Source: Mariprofundus sp.
GTDB lineage: Bacteria > Pseudomonadota > Zetaproteobacteria > Mariprofundales > Mariprofundaceae
Direction of reading: 5' to 3'
Assembly: GCA_030951095.1 (NCBI GenBank)
Contig: JAUZQI010000012.1
Span: 1-9,149, forward strand
DNA length: 9,149 bases
Part shown: in pieces, positions 1 through 6,723 of the stretch
Layout of the letters: the number at the start of each line of letters is the position of its first letter
Position numbering within the stretch: position 1 is the stretch's first letter
The notes under the pieces: generated by a model
The model's input: the letters and a program-made list of their open reading frames with translations, nothing else
What the model was told of the DNA's origin: nothing
Databases searched by the model: none
Program-made: the position numbers and the translations under genes

Positions 1-160
1 GAAGCGCTGATCAAACCATGATTCACGATCCTGCATGTGAAATGAACGATTTCTTCGTTAAAGATTTGAGTCATAGCGGTGCTATGCCTTGCAATCTTTG
101 CCTTGAGCTCCTTCATTTCCCATTGCGGTCTCATCAAACCAAATTTAATCAGCATTTCCC
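1..160 (+). repeat. Palindromic MITE-like repeat, copy 1 (first 2 bp outside window)
   Basis: This is a copy of a 162-bp element found three times in the window in the same orientation. The left terminus lacks only its first two G residues because the window begins there; the right terminus is ATTTCCC followed by TA at 161-162. The element is an imperfect palindrome centred near 79. Three stems can be read directly: GAAATGAA 39-46 with TTCATTTC 112-119, AAAGATT 60-66 with AATCTTT 93-99, and CATAGC 72-77 with GCTATG 81-86 around a GGT loop. Bases 1-140 are identical to 9010-9149, and the element is about 77% identical to copy 2 by hand alignment without gaps. It holds no plausible gene. It lies 18 bp before the start of the first gene, where it may have displaced that gene's native leader. 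The MITE label is inferred from size, inverted ends and the adjacent TA. Confidence 0.85.
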
Positions 161-161
161 T

Positions 162-178
162 AAGCGATTGATTAGACC
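162..178 (+). repeat. Possible relic of the MITE left terminus
   Basis: The stretch AAGCGATTGATTAGACC directly after copy 1 resembles the left terminus of the element, AAGCGCTGATTAAACC in copy 2, with one inserted base and two substitutions. It also runs into CCATGA, as the true left end does. It could be the remainder of a second, mostly lost insertion at the same site. A chance match is possible because the stretch is short, and the ATG that follows belongs to a family-typical N-terminus. Confidence 0.35.
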
Positions 179-748
179 ATGAACACGGCAGCCCACGCCA
201 TTGTCAATCTGCTGCTGTTTCGCAAATCGGCGCGCGACACGCATGCGTTTGCCATTATGTCCGGCGCACTGCTGCCGGATGCGCCGATGTTTATTTTCTA
301 TTTCCAGGCCAAGATACAGGGCTTGAGCGAACGTGTTATCTGGCGCGATAGCTATTTCGATGCCGGTTGGCAGGCAACCTTCGATGCATTCCATTCTTTC
401 CCGTTGCTGGGGCTGGCATGGTTATTGGCCTGGCGTGCGCGCTTGCAGGTTCTGTGTATTTTCTTCGCCAGCATGGTCATGCATTCGCTGTTCGATTTTC
501 CATTACATCACGATGATGCGCATCGCCATTTCTGGCCGCTGCTCGATTTTCGCTTTGCCAGTCCGATTTCTTACTGGGATACGGCCCACTACGGCCAGTT
601 TATTGCGCCACTGGAGTTGCTGGTTGTGGTGGCTGGCGGCGCATGGTTGTTGCGTACATCCGAATCGACAACACTGTTTCGCTGCGTGGCTGCGATACTT
701 TTTATCTACCTTACCTTTTGGGCTGTAGCGACAGTCATCTGGAGATAG
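179..748 (+). CDS. DUF457/YdjM-like integral membrane protein
   Basis: A 189-residue inner-membrane protein. The opening MNTAAHAIVN, the GALLPDAP segment (29-36) and the His/Asp-rich stretch MHSLFDFPLHHDDAHRHF (101-118) match what I know of a family of small membrane proteins grouped with DUF457/YdjM 'putative metal-dependent hydrolases', sometimes mislabelled CobQ. H6, D34, H102, D106, H110, H111 and D112 are candidate metal ligands; no activity has been shown to my knowledge. Hydrophobic segments near 74-103, 141-158 and 167-188 look membrane-spanning. The ATG at 179 is favoured because MNTxAH is the usual family start, although there is no Shine-Dalgarno sequence before it. The reason may be the MITE copy ending 18 bp upstream. 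The stop lies 20 bp before the next gene, so they are probably cotranscribed. The cellular role is unknown. Confidence 0.75.
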   Translation: MNTAAHAIVNLLLFRKSARDTHAFAIMSGALLPDAPMFIFYFQAKIQGLSERVIWRDSYFDAGWQATFDAFHSFPLLGLAWLLAWRARLQVLCIFFASMVMHSLFDFPLHHDDAHRHFWPLLDFRFASPISYWDTAHYGQFIAPLELLVVVAGGAWLLRTSESTTLFRCVAAILFIYLTFWAVATVIWR

Positions 749-768
749 GGCGCAACAAGGAGATCAAT

Positions 769-1758
769 ATGGGTATGTTAATCAATGGGGTTTGGAAAAC
801 AGACGATGGCAAGTGGGCCTCAAAGGACGGTAAATTTCACCGTTCGCAGTCACAGTTCCGCTGTGCGATCGGCGATGAATGTTTTCCGCTCGAGATGGAT
901 CGTTATCACCTGTATGTCAGCCTCGCTTGCCCGTGGGCACATCGCACGCTGATCTTTCGCAAGCTGAAAGGACTGGAGAAGATCATTCCCGTTACCATTG
1001 TGCATCCGCACATGCTGGATCAGGGCTTGCAGTTCGCTTAACCGGAACCGCTGTACAGTTTTACGCATGCCCATCAACTCTACAGCAAAGCCGATGCGCA
1101 TTATTCAGGGCGCGTTACCGTGCCGATTCTGTGGGACAAAAAAGGGCAGGCCATCGTGTGTAACGAATCAGCCGAAATTCTCCGCATGTTCAATTCAGCT
1201 TTTAATGCTCTGACGGGTAACAGCGATGACTACTATCCAGTTGAACTGCGCGATGAAATTGATGCAATCAATACCTTTGTCTACGGCAATATCAATAACG
1301 GCGTTTATCGTTGCGGCTTCGCCACGATCCAGAAGTCTTACGAAGAGGCTTTCGACAAGTTGTTTGCAGCACTGGATAGCGTGGAAGCAAGGCTGGCCGG
1401 GCAGCGTTATCTGGTCGGCAATTGTATTACCGAAGCCGACTGGCGTTTGTTCACCACGCTGATCCGCTTTGATGTGGTTTATTTCGGCCATTTCAAATGC
1501 AACCGCAACCGCATTGCCGATATGCCGAATCTGTCGAACTATCTGCGCGACCTCTATCAGCAGCCTGGCATTGCCGAAACGGTAAATTTTGAGCACATCA
1601 AACAGCATTATTATTATAGTCACGAATCGATCAATCCGACCCGTATTGTGCCCAAGGGGCCGGAACTGGATTTTAGCTTGTCGCATTATCGCGATACCAC
1701 CAGATCACAAAGTAACCCCAGGCAACATAATCATATTTCAAGAGGAGACGCCTTATGA
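769..1758 (+). pseudogene. yqjG: Glutathionyl-hydroquinone reductase (Xi-class GST) with in-frame stop
   Basis: The reading frame encodes a full-length YqjG/ECM4-type enzyme, which reduces glutathionyl-hydroquinones to hydroquinones using glutathione. The start ATG follows AAGGAG at 757-762. The catalytic motif CPWA has its Cys at residue 54. The thioredoxin-like half is followed by YSGRVTVPILWDKK, NESAEILRMFNSAF and the helical domain with NNGVYRCGFAT, HFKCN and PGIAETVNFEHI, all strongly family-like. A TAA at 1039-1041 interrupts the frame after MLDQGLQFA. The same frame resumes at once with PEPLYSF, so one C-to-T change in a CAA codon would explain it. Just before the stop, Leu (TTG, 1027-1029) stands where E. 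coli YqjG has Trp. No good restart site follows: the GTG at 1120 is an internal Val. The stop makes it a pseudogene unless it is a sequencing error or is read through. The last ~20 residues do not look like the family and contain the next gene's ribosome binding site; the TGA overlaps that gene's ATG. Confidence 0.85.
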
Positions 1759-3320
1759 GTAATCCTGTCATTGCTGATAACAAACCAGTCAAAGTCAATC
1801 TTGCCAAAGGACAGGAATATCATTTTTGTACCTGCGGCAGGTCAAAAAGTCAGCCTTTTTGTGACGGTTCACATGTCGGAACACCTTTTACGCCACGGGT
1901 GATCACCGTTGATGAAGATCAGGAGGCATGGTTGTGTGCCTGCAAGCATTCAAATAATTTGCCGTTTTGCGATGGCACGCACAAACAGTTTTCAGTCGAT
2001 CAAGTAGGCAAAGAAGGCCCCGGTCTAACGCTGGCTGAAAGCAATGTGCCCGTGGCTGTGGCCACTCCCGAGGAGCCGACGGTTGCCTTCATTCATGAAC
2101 TTGCACGTGATGGATTAACAAAGACCGGGCATCACGGACCAATGACATCCATGGGCGTACCTCGACATGAACTTCCACATTGGGATCAGCTCCAAATCAT
2201 GGCTGCTCAAATGGCAAACAAACCACTGTTGGAAGACCATCAAGTTGGCACGGAACTGGTCATCGGGCCGGAAGCTAGGAAACCACTGCGTTTGAACATT
2301 CCACTGTTTGTCTCCGATATGAGTTTCGGCTCCCTTTCAGAAGAGGCCAAAATAGCCATGGCCCGGGGTGCAGAGCTTGCGGGAACAGGGATTTGTTCCG
2401 GAGAAGGCGGCATGTTGCCTGAAGAGCAGCAAGCGAATTCCCGCTATTTTTATGAGTTTGCCAGCGCTGAGTTCGGCTATACAGAGGAGGTGCTGAACAA
2501 AGTTCAGGCATTTCACTTTAAGGGTGGACAGGGTGCAAAAACCGGCACCGGCGGGCACCTGCCGGGTAACAAGAATAAAGGTAAAATTTCGCAAGTCCGG
2601 GGCATTACGGAAGGCAAGCCGGCAGTGTCTCCTCCGACATTCAAAGACCTTTCTTCCACATCAGATTTCAAGCGCTTTGCAAATCGCATTCGGGAAATCA
2701 CTGGCGGTATCCCGATTGGTTTCAAGCTAAGTGCGAATCATATTGAGAAAGATATCCAGTTTGCACTGGATGCCGGTGCGGATTACATCATTCTGGATGG
2801 TCGCGGTGGAGGCACAGGGGCGGCACCGGAGATATTCAGGGATCACATCAGTGTCCCCACCATTCCTGCACTCGCCAGGGCCCGCCGGTATCTGGATGAG
2901 AAAAACGCAAGCGGGCGTGTCACACTAATTGTTACAGGAGGGCTACGCATGCCGATTGACTTCGTCAAGGCCATGGCATTAGGGGCTGACGGCATTGCAA
3001 TTGCAAATAGCGCCATGCAAGCCATTGGCTGTGTAGCAGCCAGGATGTGCAATACCAATAACTGCCCGGCAGGTGTCGCAACGCAAAACGCTGAACTGCG
3101 CAAACGTTTGAATATAAAAAAATCTGCGATTCAGTTACATAATTTTTTCAACGCTTCTGTAGAATTAATGCAGGTTATGGCGCGTGCTTGCGGACATGAC
3201 CATGTGAATAAATTCAATAAAGAAGATCTGGCAACTTGGCACCGTGAAATGGCACTGTTGTCGGGCGTGAGATATTCAGGTTTTGTGAATTCGAACAACA
3301 TGGAGAAGTTTTCATCATGA
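1755..3320 (+). CDS. Dual CDGSH iron-sulfur / glutamate synthase FMN-domain fusion protein
   Basis: A 521-residue, probably cytoplasmic redox protein. The N-terminus carries two CDGSH (mitoNEET-type) 2Fe-2S motifs: CTCGRSKSQPFCDGSH with ligands C25, C27, C36, H40, and CACKHSNNLPFCDGTH with C61, C63, C72, H76. From about residue 110 it matches the FMN-binding synthase domain of glutamate synthase: GEGGMLPEEQQ (216-226), KGGQGAKTGTGGHLPG (256-271), DGRGGGTGAAP (348-358), and the 3Fe-4S motif C-x5-C-x4-C at C426, C432 and C437. The class II glutamine amidotransferase domain and the C-terminal GXGXG domain of true GltB are absent, so it cannot release ammonia from glutamine by itself. Its substrate is unknown. 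The start follows AGAGGAG at 1741-1747. ATGA overlaps with both neighbours place it in a coupled unit with the hydroquinone reductase and pirin. Domain calls are secure; biological function is not. Confidence 0.9.
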   Translation: MSNPVIADNKPVKVNLAKGQEYHFCTCGRSKSQPFCDGSHVGTPFTPRVITVDEDQEAWLCACKHSNNLPFCDGTHKQFSVDQVGKEGPGLTLAESNVPVAVATPEEPTVAFIHELARDGLTKTGHHGPMTSMGVPRHELPHWDQLQIMAAQMANKPLLEDHQVGTELVIGPEARKPLRLNIPLFVSDMSFGSLSEEAKIAMARGAELAGTGICSGEGGMLPEEQQANSRYFYEFASAEFGYTEEVLNKVQAFHFKGGQGAKTGTGGHLPGNKNKGKISQVRGITEGKPAVSPPTFKDLSSTSDFKRFANRIREITGGIPIGFKLSANHIEKDIQFALDAGADYIILDGRGGGTGAAPEIFRDHISVPTIPALARARRYLDEKNASGRVTLIVTGGLRMPIDFVKAMALGADGIAIANSAMQAIGCVAARMCNTNNCPAGVATQNAELRKRLNIKKSAIQLHNFFNASVELMQVMARACGHDHVNKFNKEDLATWHREMALLSGVRYSGFVNSNNMEKFSS

Positions 3321-4036
3321 GTATCACCATTTATCCTGCCATCAGCGTTCCAGAAGGTGACGGCATTATCGTCAAGCGACTGATGCCGGTGCATGGTCTG
3401 CATAGCTACGATCCGTTTGTGTTATTGGATCATTTTGATATTAGCGGCGGCGGGTTTCCTGATCATCCGCATCGCGGCTTTGAGGCAATCACCTATCTGT
3501 TCGATGGGGGCATGAATCACACGGATAACCTTGGTAATAAAGGCATCGTCCATGCCGGCGGAGCCCAGCGCTTCACGGCTGGCCGGGGCATGGTGCATTC
3601 CGAATTTCCGGATGGCAGTGCTCACGGTATTCAGCTGTGGATTAATTTACCCAAACGACTGAAATCAATTGCGCCGGCTTACCAGCAATTGCAGGCTGAT
3701 ATGATTCCTGAAGTGCATCATGATGGTGTCACGATTCGTACCATTGTCGGTGAGGATGGCGCTATCAGCCTTCACACAGATGCGGAGTATCTGGATTTAC
3801 AGTTGCGACCGGAGAGCCGTTTTGAACGTAAGATTGCAGCTGGAGCCAGAGGATTGGTCTATGTCGTGGATGGCAGCATCGAAATAAATGGCTTAACGCT
3901 TGAATCCGGGCAGGCCGCATGTATGGATGATATCGCCATCACGAATATTATAAGCGCAAACGAATCCCGCCTGATGTGGTGCTTCGGAAGCCCGCACAAC
4001 GAGCCGATCCATCAGCATGGACCATTTGTGGATTAG
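3317..4036 (+). CDS. Pirin family bicupin protein
   Basis: A 239-residue pirin. The N-terminal cupin shows the metal-binding pattern HPHRGFE (H50, H52) and GMVHSE (H94, E96), matching the 3-His/1-Glu site of human pirin and E. coli YhhW. The HAGGAQRFTAGRGMVHSE block and GIQLWINLP are classic for the family. The C-terminal cupin (about 150-230) lacks an obvious metal site, as is usual. Some bacterial pirins have quercetin 2,3-dioxygenase activity and others act as redox-sensitive regulators; sequence cannot say which applies here. The ATG overlaps the stop of the preceding gene, with GGAG at 3302-3305 as a distant ribosome binding site, so translation is probably coupled. It is the last gene of the plus-strand unit. 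I see no stem followed by a T tract in the 89 bp (4037-4125) before the converging accD gene ends. Confidence 0.92.
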   Translation: MSITIYPAISVPEGDGIIVKRLMPVHGLHSYDPFVLLDHFDISGGGFPDHPHRGFEAITYLFDGGMNHTDNLGNKGIVHAGGAQRFTAGRGMVHSEFPDGSAHGIQLWINLPKRLKSIAPAYQQLQADMIPEVHHDGVTIRTIVGEDGAISLHTDAEYLDLQLRPESRFERKIAAGARGLVYVVDGSIEINGLTLESGQAACMDDIAITNIISANESRLMWCFGSPHNEPIHQHGPFVD

Positions 4037-4125
4037 GACACACATTAAGATAGAAATGCCTTGCCGCGTACAAAAAATACGTATCGCTACGGTCAGATGC
4101 GTTTGAACAGTCTCTCTAACCCGGG

Positions 4126-4995
4126 CTAATTGTTTTGGCGGTAGGGGTGATCACTCATGTGCGTCAACAGATTACCAAGGTAACCGCGTAACTCCCGGCG
4201 ATCCACGACGGCATCAATCAGTCCGTGTTCGAGCAGAAATTCGGAACGCTGGAAACCTTCAGGTAATTTTTGACCTACTGTTTCCTGGATGACGCGAGGG
4301 CCGGCAAAACCTATCAGGGCTTTTGGCTCGGCAATAATGATATCGCCAAGCCATGCAACTGAGGCGGAAACACCACCCATGGTCGGGTCGGTTAACAGGC
4401 AGATAAAGGGCAGGCGTGCTGCATTGAGTTGGTTGACGGTGGACGACGTTTTGGCCATCTGCATCAGCGATAAAACACCTTCCTGCATGCGAGCGCCGCC
4501 GGATGCGGTCACCAATAGGTAGGGGCAATGACGTTCCAGTGCATACTCCATGCCACGAACGATTTTTTCACCGGCGACGGAACCCATGCTTCCGCCCATA
4601 TAACTGAATTCGAAAATGGATGCAGATACAGTGCGGCCCTGGATATCACCCAGATAATTGCGTATGGCATCCTCCGGACCTGCCTTCTTGGAAGCATCTC
4701 TGATGCGGTCTTTGTATTTCTTTTTATCCTTGAAGTTTAATGGATCCTGGGAACGCAGTTCGGTATCAGACTCATCAAAACTGTCCGGGTCGAATAGCAG
4801 CTCGGCGCGTTGACGTGCAGACATGCGTAAATGGTGATCGCACTTTAAGCATACCATGCCATTGTGATCCAGTTCTTTATTATATAGCGCTTCGGAGCAG
4901 TTCGGGCATTTTACCCACAATCCTTCCGGCGAACCGGAATCACTGGATTTCAGGATATTCTTGGGTGTTTCAATCAGGCGTGTAAACCAGCTCAT
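4126..4995 (-). CDS. accD: Acetyl-CoA carboxylase carboxyltransferase subunit beta
   Basis: A 289-residue protein of normal length for AccD. With AccA it transfers the carboxyl group from carboxybiotin on AccB to acetyl-CoA, giving malonyl-CoA for fatty acid synthesis in the cytoplasm. The N-terminal zinc ribbon has its four Cys at 30, 33, 49 and 52. The crotonase-fold domain shows GSMGSV (135-140), SGGARMQEG (165-173) and TMGGVSAS (205-212), which form the acyl-CoA and oxyanion regions. The start has AGAGG about 11 bp upstream. It follows the MBL gene by 124 bp on the same strand, so it may share the trp transcript or have its own promoter; I could not identify a convincing -10/-35 pair. In many proteobacteria folC lies directly downstream of accD, but here the converging pirin operon does, which suggests a local rearrangement. 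Confidence 0.97.
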   Translation of the reverse strand: MSWFTRLIETPKNILKSSDSGSPEGLWVKCPNCSEALYNKELDHNGMVCLKCDHHLRMSARQRAELLFDPDSFDESDTELRSQDPLNFKDKKKYKDRIRDASKKAGPEDAIRNYLGDIQGRTVSASIFEFSYMGGSMGSVAGEKIVRGMEYALERHCPYLLVTASGGARMQEGVLSLMQMAKTSSTVNQLNAARLPFICLLTDPTMGGVSASVAWLGDIIIAEPKALIGFAGPRVIQETVGQKLPEGFQRSEFLLEHGLIDAVVDRRELRGYLGNLLTHMSDHPYRQNN

Positions 4996-5033
4996 AAATC
5001 AACAGACCTCTTTCCCTGACGGGTATGAATATG

Positions 5034-5048
5034 CCACTTCGTAAGTGG
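5034..5048. other. Short hairpin upstream of accD
   Basis: CCACTT and AAGTGG form a perfect 6-bp stem around a CGT loop, lying 39 bp upstream of the accD start. No T tract follows it on either strand, so it is not a standard intrinsic terminator. It could be a leader structure of accD or chance. Confidence 0.3.
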
Positions 5049-5092
5049 AGTACTATTTCGGGGTGGCAAACCGACCCTTTGTTGTTTCAATG

Positions 5093-5123
5093 TTAAGGAT
5101 GCACTGATTCAGAGCATTCTTAA
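5093..5123. repeat. 31-bp palindrome resembling paired MITE termini
   Basis: The left arm TTAAGGATGCACTGA and the right arm (read on the other strand) TTAAGAATGCTCTGA match at 13 of 15 positions around a single central T. Each arm also resembles the terminus of the 162-bp repeat (TTAGGGAAGCGCTGA): the left arm plus its next four bases agrees at 15 of 19 positions with copy 2. The right end supplies the TAA stop of the upstream MBL gene (5120-5122), just as copy 2 touches the trpF stop. It may be an element that lost its whole interior. Alternatively it is a weak hairpin at the end of the trp-MBL unit; there is no T tract to make it an intrinsic terminator. Confidence 0.5.
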
Positions 5124-5905
5124 AATAATAATTCATCAACCTGTGTCAACATGCGCAGGTGGCGCACATTCAGCGCTTCAACTTCGGCAGTGATGATATT
5201 CAGTGTTTCCGGTTTCATATGGTAAAGATAGACAGGCACATTTCCAAGCTGTTCAAATTTTCGCAGGTCTTCCATCATCCCTTTCGGGGTAAGATGGCCA
5301 CTGAGGTCGGCCAGATATTGATATTCGTTTGGAAATGAACAATCCATGATGATACCTTTCAGATTCGGTTGTGCATTGGCGATTTCCCAGATGCGATCGG
5401 TATTGCCGGTGTCGGCAGTATAAATCATCTGTTTATTGTTCTGTTCAACCAAAAAACCTGTGCAAGGAACGGGGTGGTTGACTTCGATGGCTGTAATACG
5501 AACGCCATCGATCTCAAAAGGTGTTTCAGGTTCAATATCATTAAGCCTGAGGATGGGGTCTTCTGCATTGGGGATCCTGGTAAAGTCGGGCCAGATCAGA
5601 TCGTTCAGAAAATGTTTTTTGAGTATCCGGTTGCTTTCAGGTTGGCTATGAATGGTAATGGTTCTGTTATCGACATTTCCACCCAGCCGTTTGATTGAGC
5701 GGTTATCCGCAAGAAATGCGATGTCTTTGATATGGTCAAGGTGGATATGGGAGAGACAGATATGTTGAATGTTATGCTGCTCTTCCAGTGATAATGTTTC
5801 GGTAGGAGAGCCGGCATCCAGCAGGATAGAATCATTAACCAGTAGTGATGTTAGCCGAAAGCCGAGCAATTGTCCGCCGTAACAGCCCAGTACCTTGATT
5901 CTCAT
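5120..5905 (-). CDS. MBL-fold hydrolase, class II cyclic-nucleotide phosphodiesterase-like
   Basis: A 261-residue metallo-beta-lactamase-fold enzyme with a complete binuclear metal site: SHIHLDH gives H53, H55, D57 and H58, followed by H144 (EVNHP), D165 (TADTG), H204 (SGHLT) and H229 (YLYHMKPE). The HxHLDHI core resembles the class II 3',5'-cyclic-nucleotide phosphodiesterase signature (yeast PDE1, Vibrio CpdP), but the residues after it diverge. RNase Z-like or other phosphodiester hydrolase activity is therefore equally possible. There is no signal peptide, so it should act in the cytoplasm. Its ATG overlaps the trpA stop (ATGA) and there is no separate ribosome binding site, so it depends on trpA translation. 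Its stop TAA lies in a 31-bp palindrome. Membership in a trp transcript suggests coordinated expression, but no link to tryptophan metabolism is known to me. Confidence 0.82.
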   Translation of the reverse strand: MRIKVLGCYGGQLLGFRLTSLLVNDSILLDAGSPTETLSLEEQHNIQHICLSHIHLDHIKDIAFLADNRSIKRLGGNVDNRTITIHSQPESNRILKKHFLNDLIWPDFTRIPNAEDPILRLNDIEPETPFEIDGVRITAIEVNHPVPCTGFLVEQNNKQMIYTADTGNTDRIWEIANAQPNLKGIIMDCSFPNEYQYLADLSGHLTPKGMMEDLRKFEQLGNVPVYLYHMKPETLNIITAEVEALNVRHLRMLTQVDELLF

Positions 5906-6723
5906 GCTGTGGCTGCTGTCGAAACTGAAGTCACTGCTTTACGCATTTGACTGGCAGAGTCTATTAATGTGGCAAGGATAGCATCGTTATCCTTCGCCTC
6001 GCTTATGCGGGAAACGAAATGGCTGCCAACGACAACACCATCGGCAAACTGTGCTACCTGAGTTGCCTGTTCGGGCGTTTTGACACCAAAGCCAACACAT
6101 ACAGGCATATCGCTCATGCTTTGAATATGCGTAACTTTGTTGCGAATGAGATTAATATCCCCCATATCTGCTCCGGTAATACCGGTGAGTGACACATAGT
6201 AAATAAAGCCACTACCATTTTCACTGGCCAAACGGATGCGCTCATCCGTTGATGTGGGTGATAGCAGAAGAATACGATCCAGGTTATGTTTTTTCAGCGC
6301 TGCATCGCAGATGTGGCCTTCTTCAGGTGGAATATCTACAATCAGTACGGCATCAGCGCCAGCATCTTGTGCATTTTCAGCAAACATTTCAAAACCCATG
6401 GCGTAGGGTACATTGGCATAGCCCATCAGTACAATACCTAAATCAGGGTGGGTTTCGCGTACGGATCTGGTTAGCGAAAAAACATCACCGATATGCACGC
6501 CAGCTTCCAGGGCTCGCTCACTGGCTGCCTGAATGACTGGCCCGTCCGCCATGGGATCAGAAAAGGGCATGCCAATTTCCAGAATATCAGTTTGATCCGC
6601 CAGCGCATGCAGGAGTTCCCGGCTGGTGGCAATGTCGGGGTCACCAGCTGTCAGGTAGCCAACCAACGCTGCGTGGCCTTCTCGTTTGCAGCGCTCGAAT
6701 ACTTTAGATAATCGTATGTTCAT
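5902..6723 (-). CDS. trpA: Tryptophan synthase alpha subunit
   Basis: A 273-residue TIM-barrel subunit that cleaves indole-3-glycerol phosphate to indole and glyceraldehyde 3-phosphate and channels indole to TrpB. The catalytic pair is in place: E49 in [10 protein letters not shown] and D60 in [16 protein letters not shown] (23-30), [20 protein letters not shown] and [10 protein letters not shown] are the expected loop and phosphate-binding segments. The ATG overlaps the trpB TGA, and GGAG lies about 9 bp upstream within the trpB coding sequence, so translation is coupled to trpB, fitting the alpha2-beta2 complex. Its own stop overlaps the ATG of the MBL gene. Length and motifs are normal. 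The Ser/Thr/Ala-rich C-terminal tail is not conserved in the family. Confidence 0.97.
   Translation of the reverse strand: MNIRLSKVFERCKREGHAALVGYLTAGDPDIATSRELLHALADQTDILEIGMPFSDPMADGPVIQAASERALEAGVHIGDVFSLTRSVRETHPDLGIVLMGYANVPYAMGFEMFAENAQDAGADAVLIVDIPPEEGHICDAALKKHNLDRILLLSPTSTDERIRLASENGSGFIYYVSLTGITGADMGDINLIRNKVTHIQSMSDMPVCVGFGVKTPEQATQVAQFADGVVVGSHFVSRISEAKDNDAILATLIDSASQMRKAVTSVSTAATA

Noticed and set aside
1120..1758. Separate gene starting at GTG 1120
   Set aside because: The GTG is the Val of the conserved VPILWDKK segment and has no ribosome binding site; the frame is simply the second part of the interrupted hydroquinone reductase.
4037..4125. Intrinsic terminator between pirin and accD
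   Set aside because: No GC-rich stem followed by a T tract is visible on either strand; the A run near 4070 has only very weak flanking complementarity.
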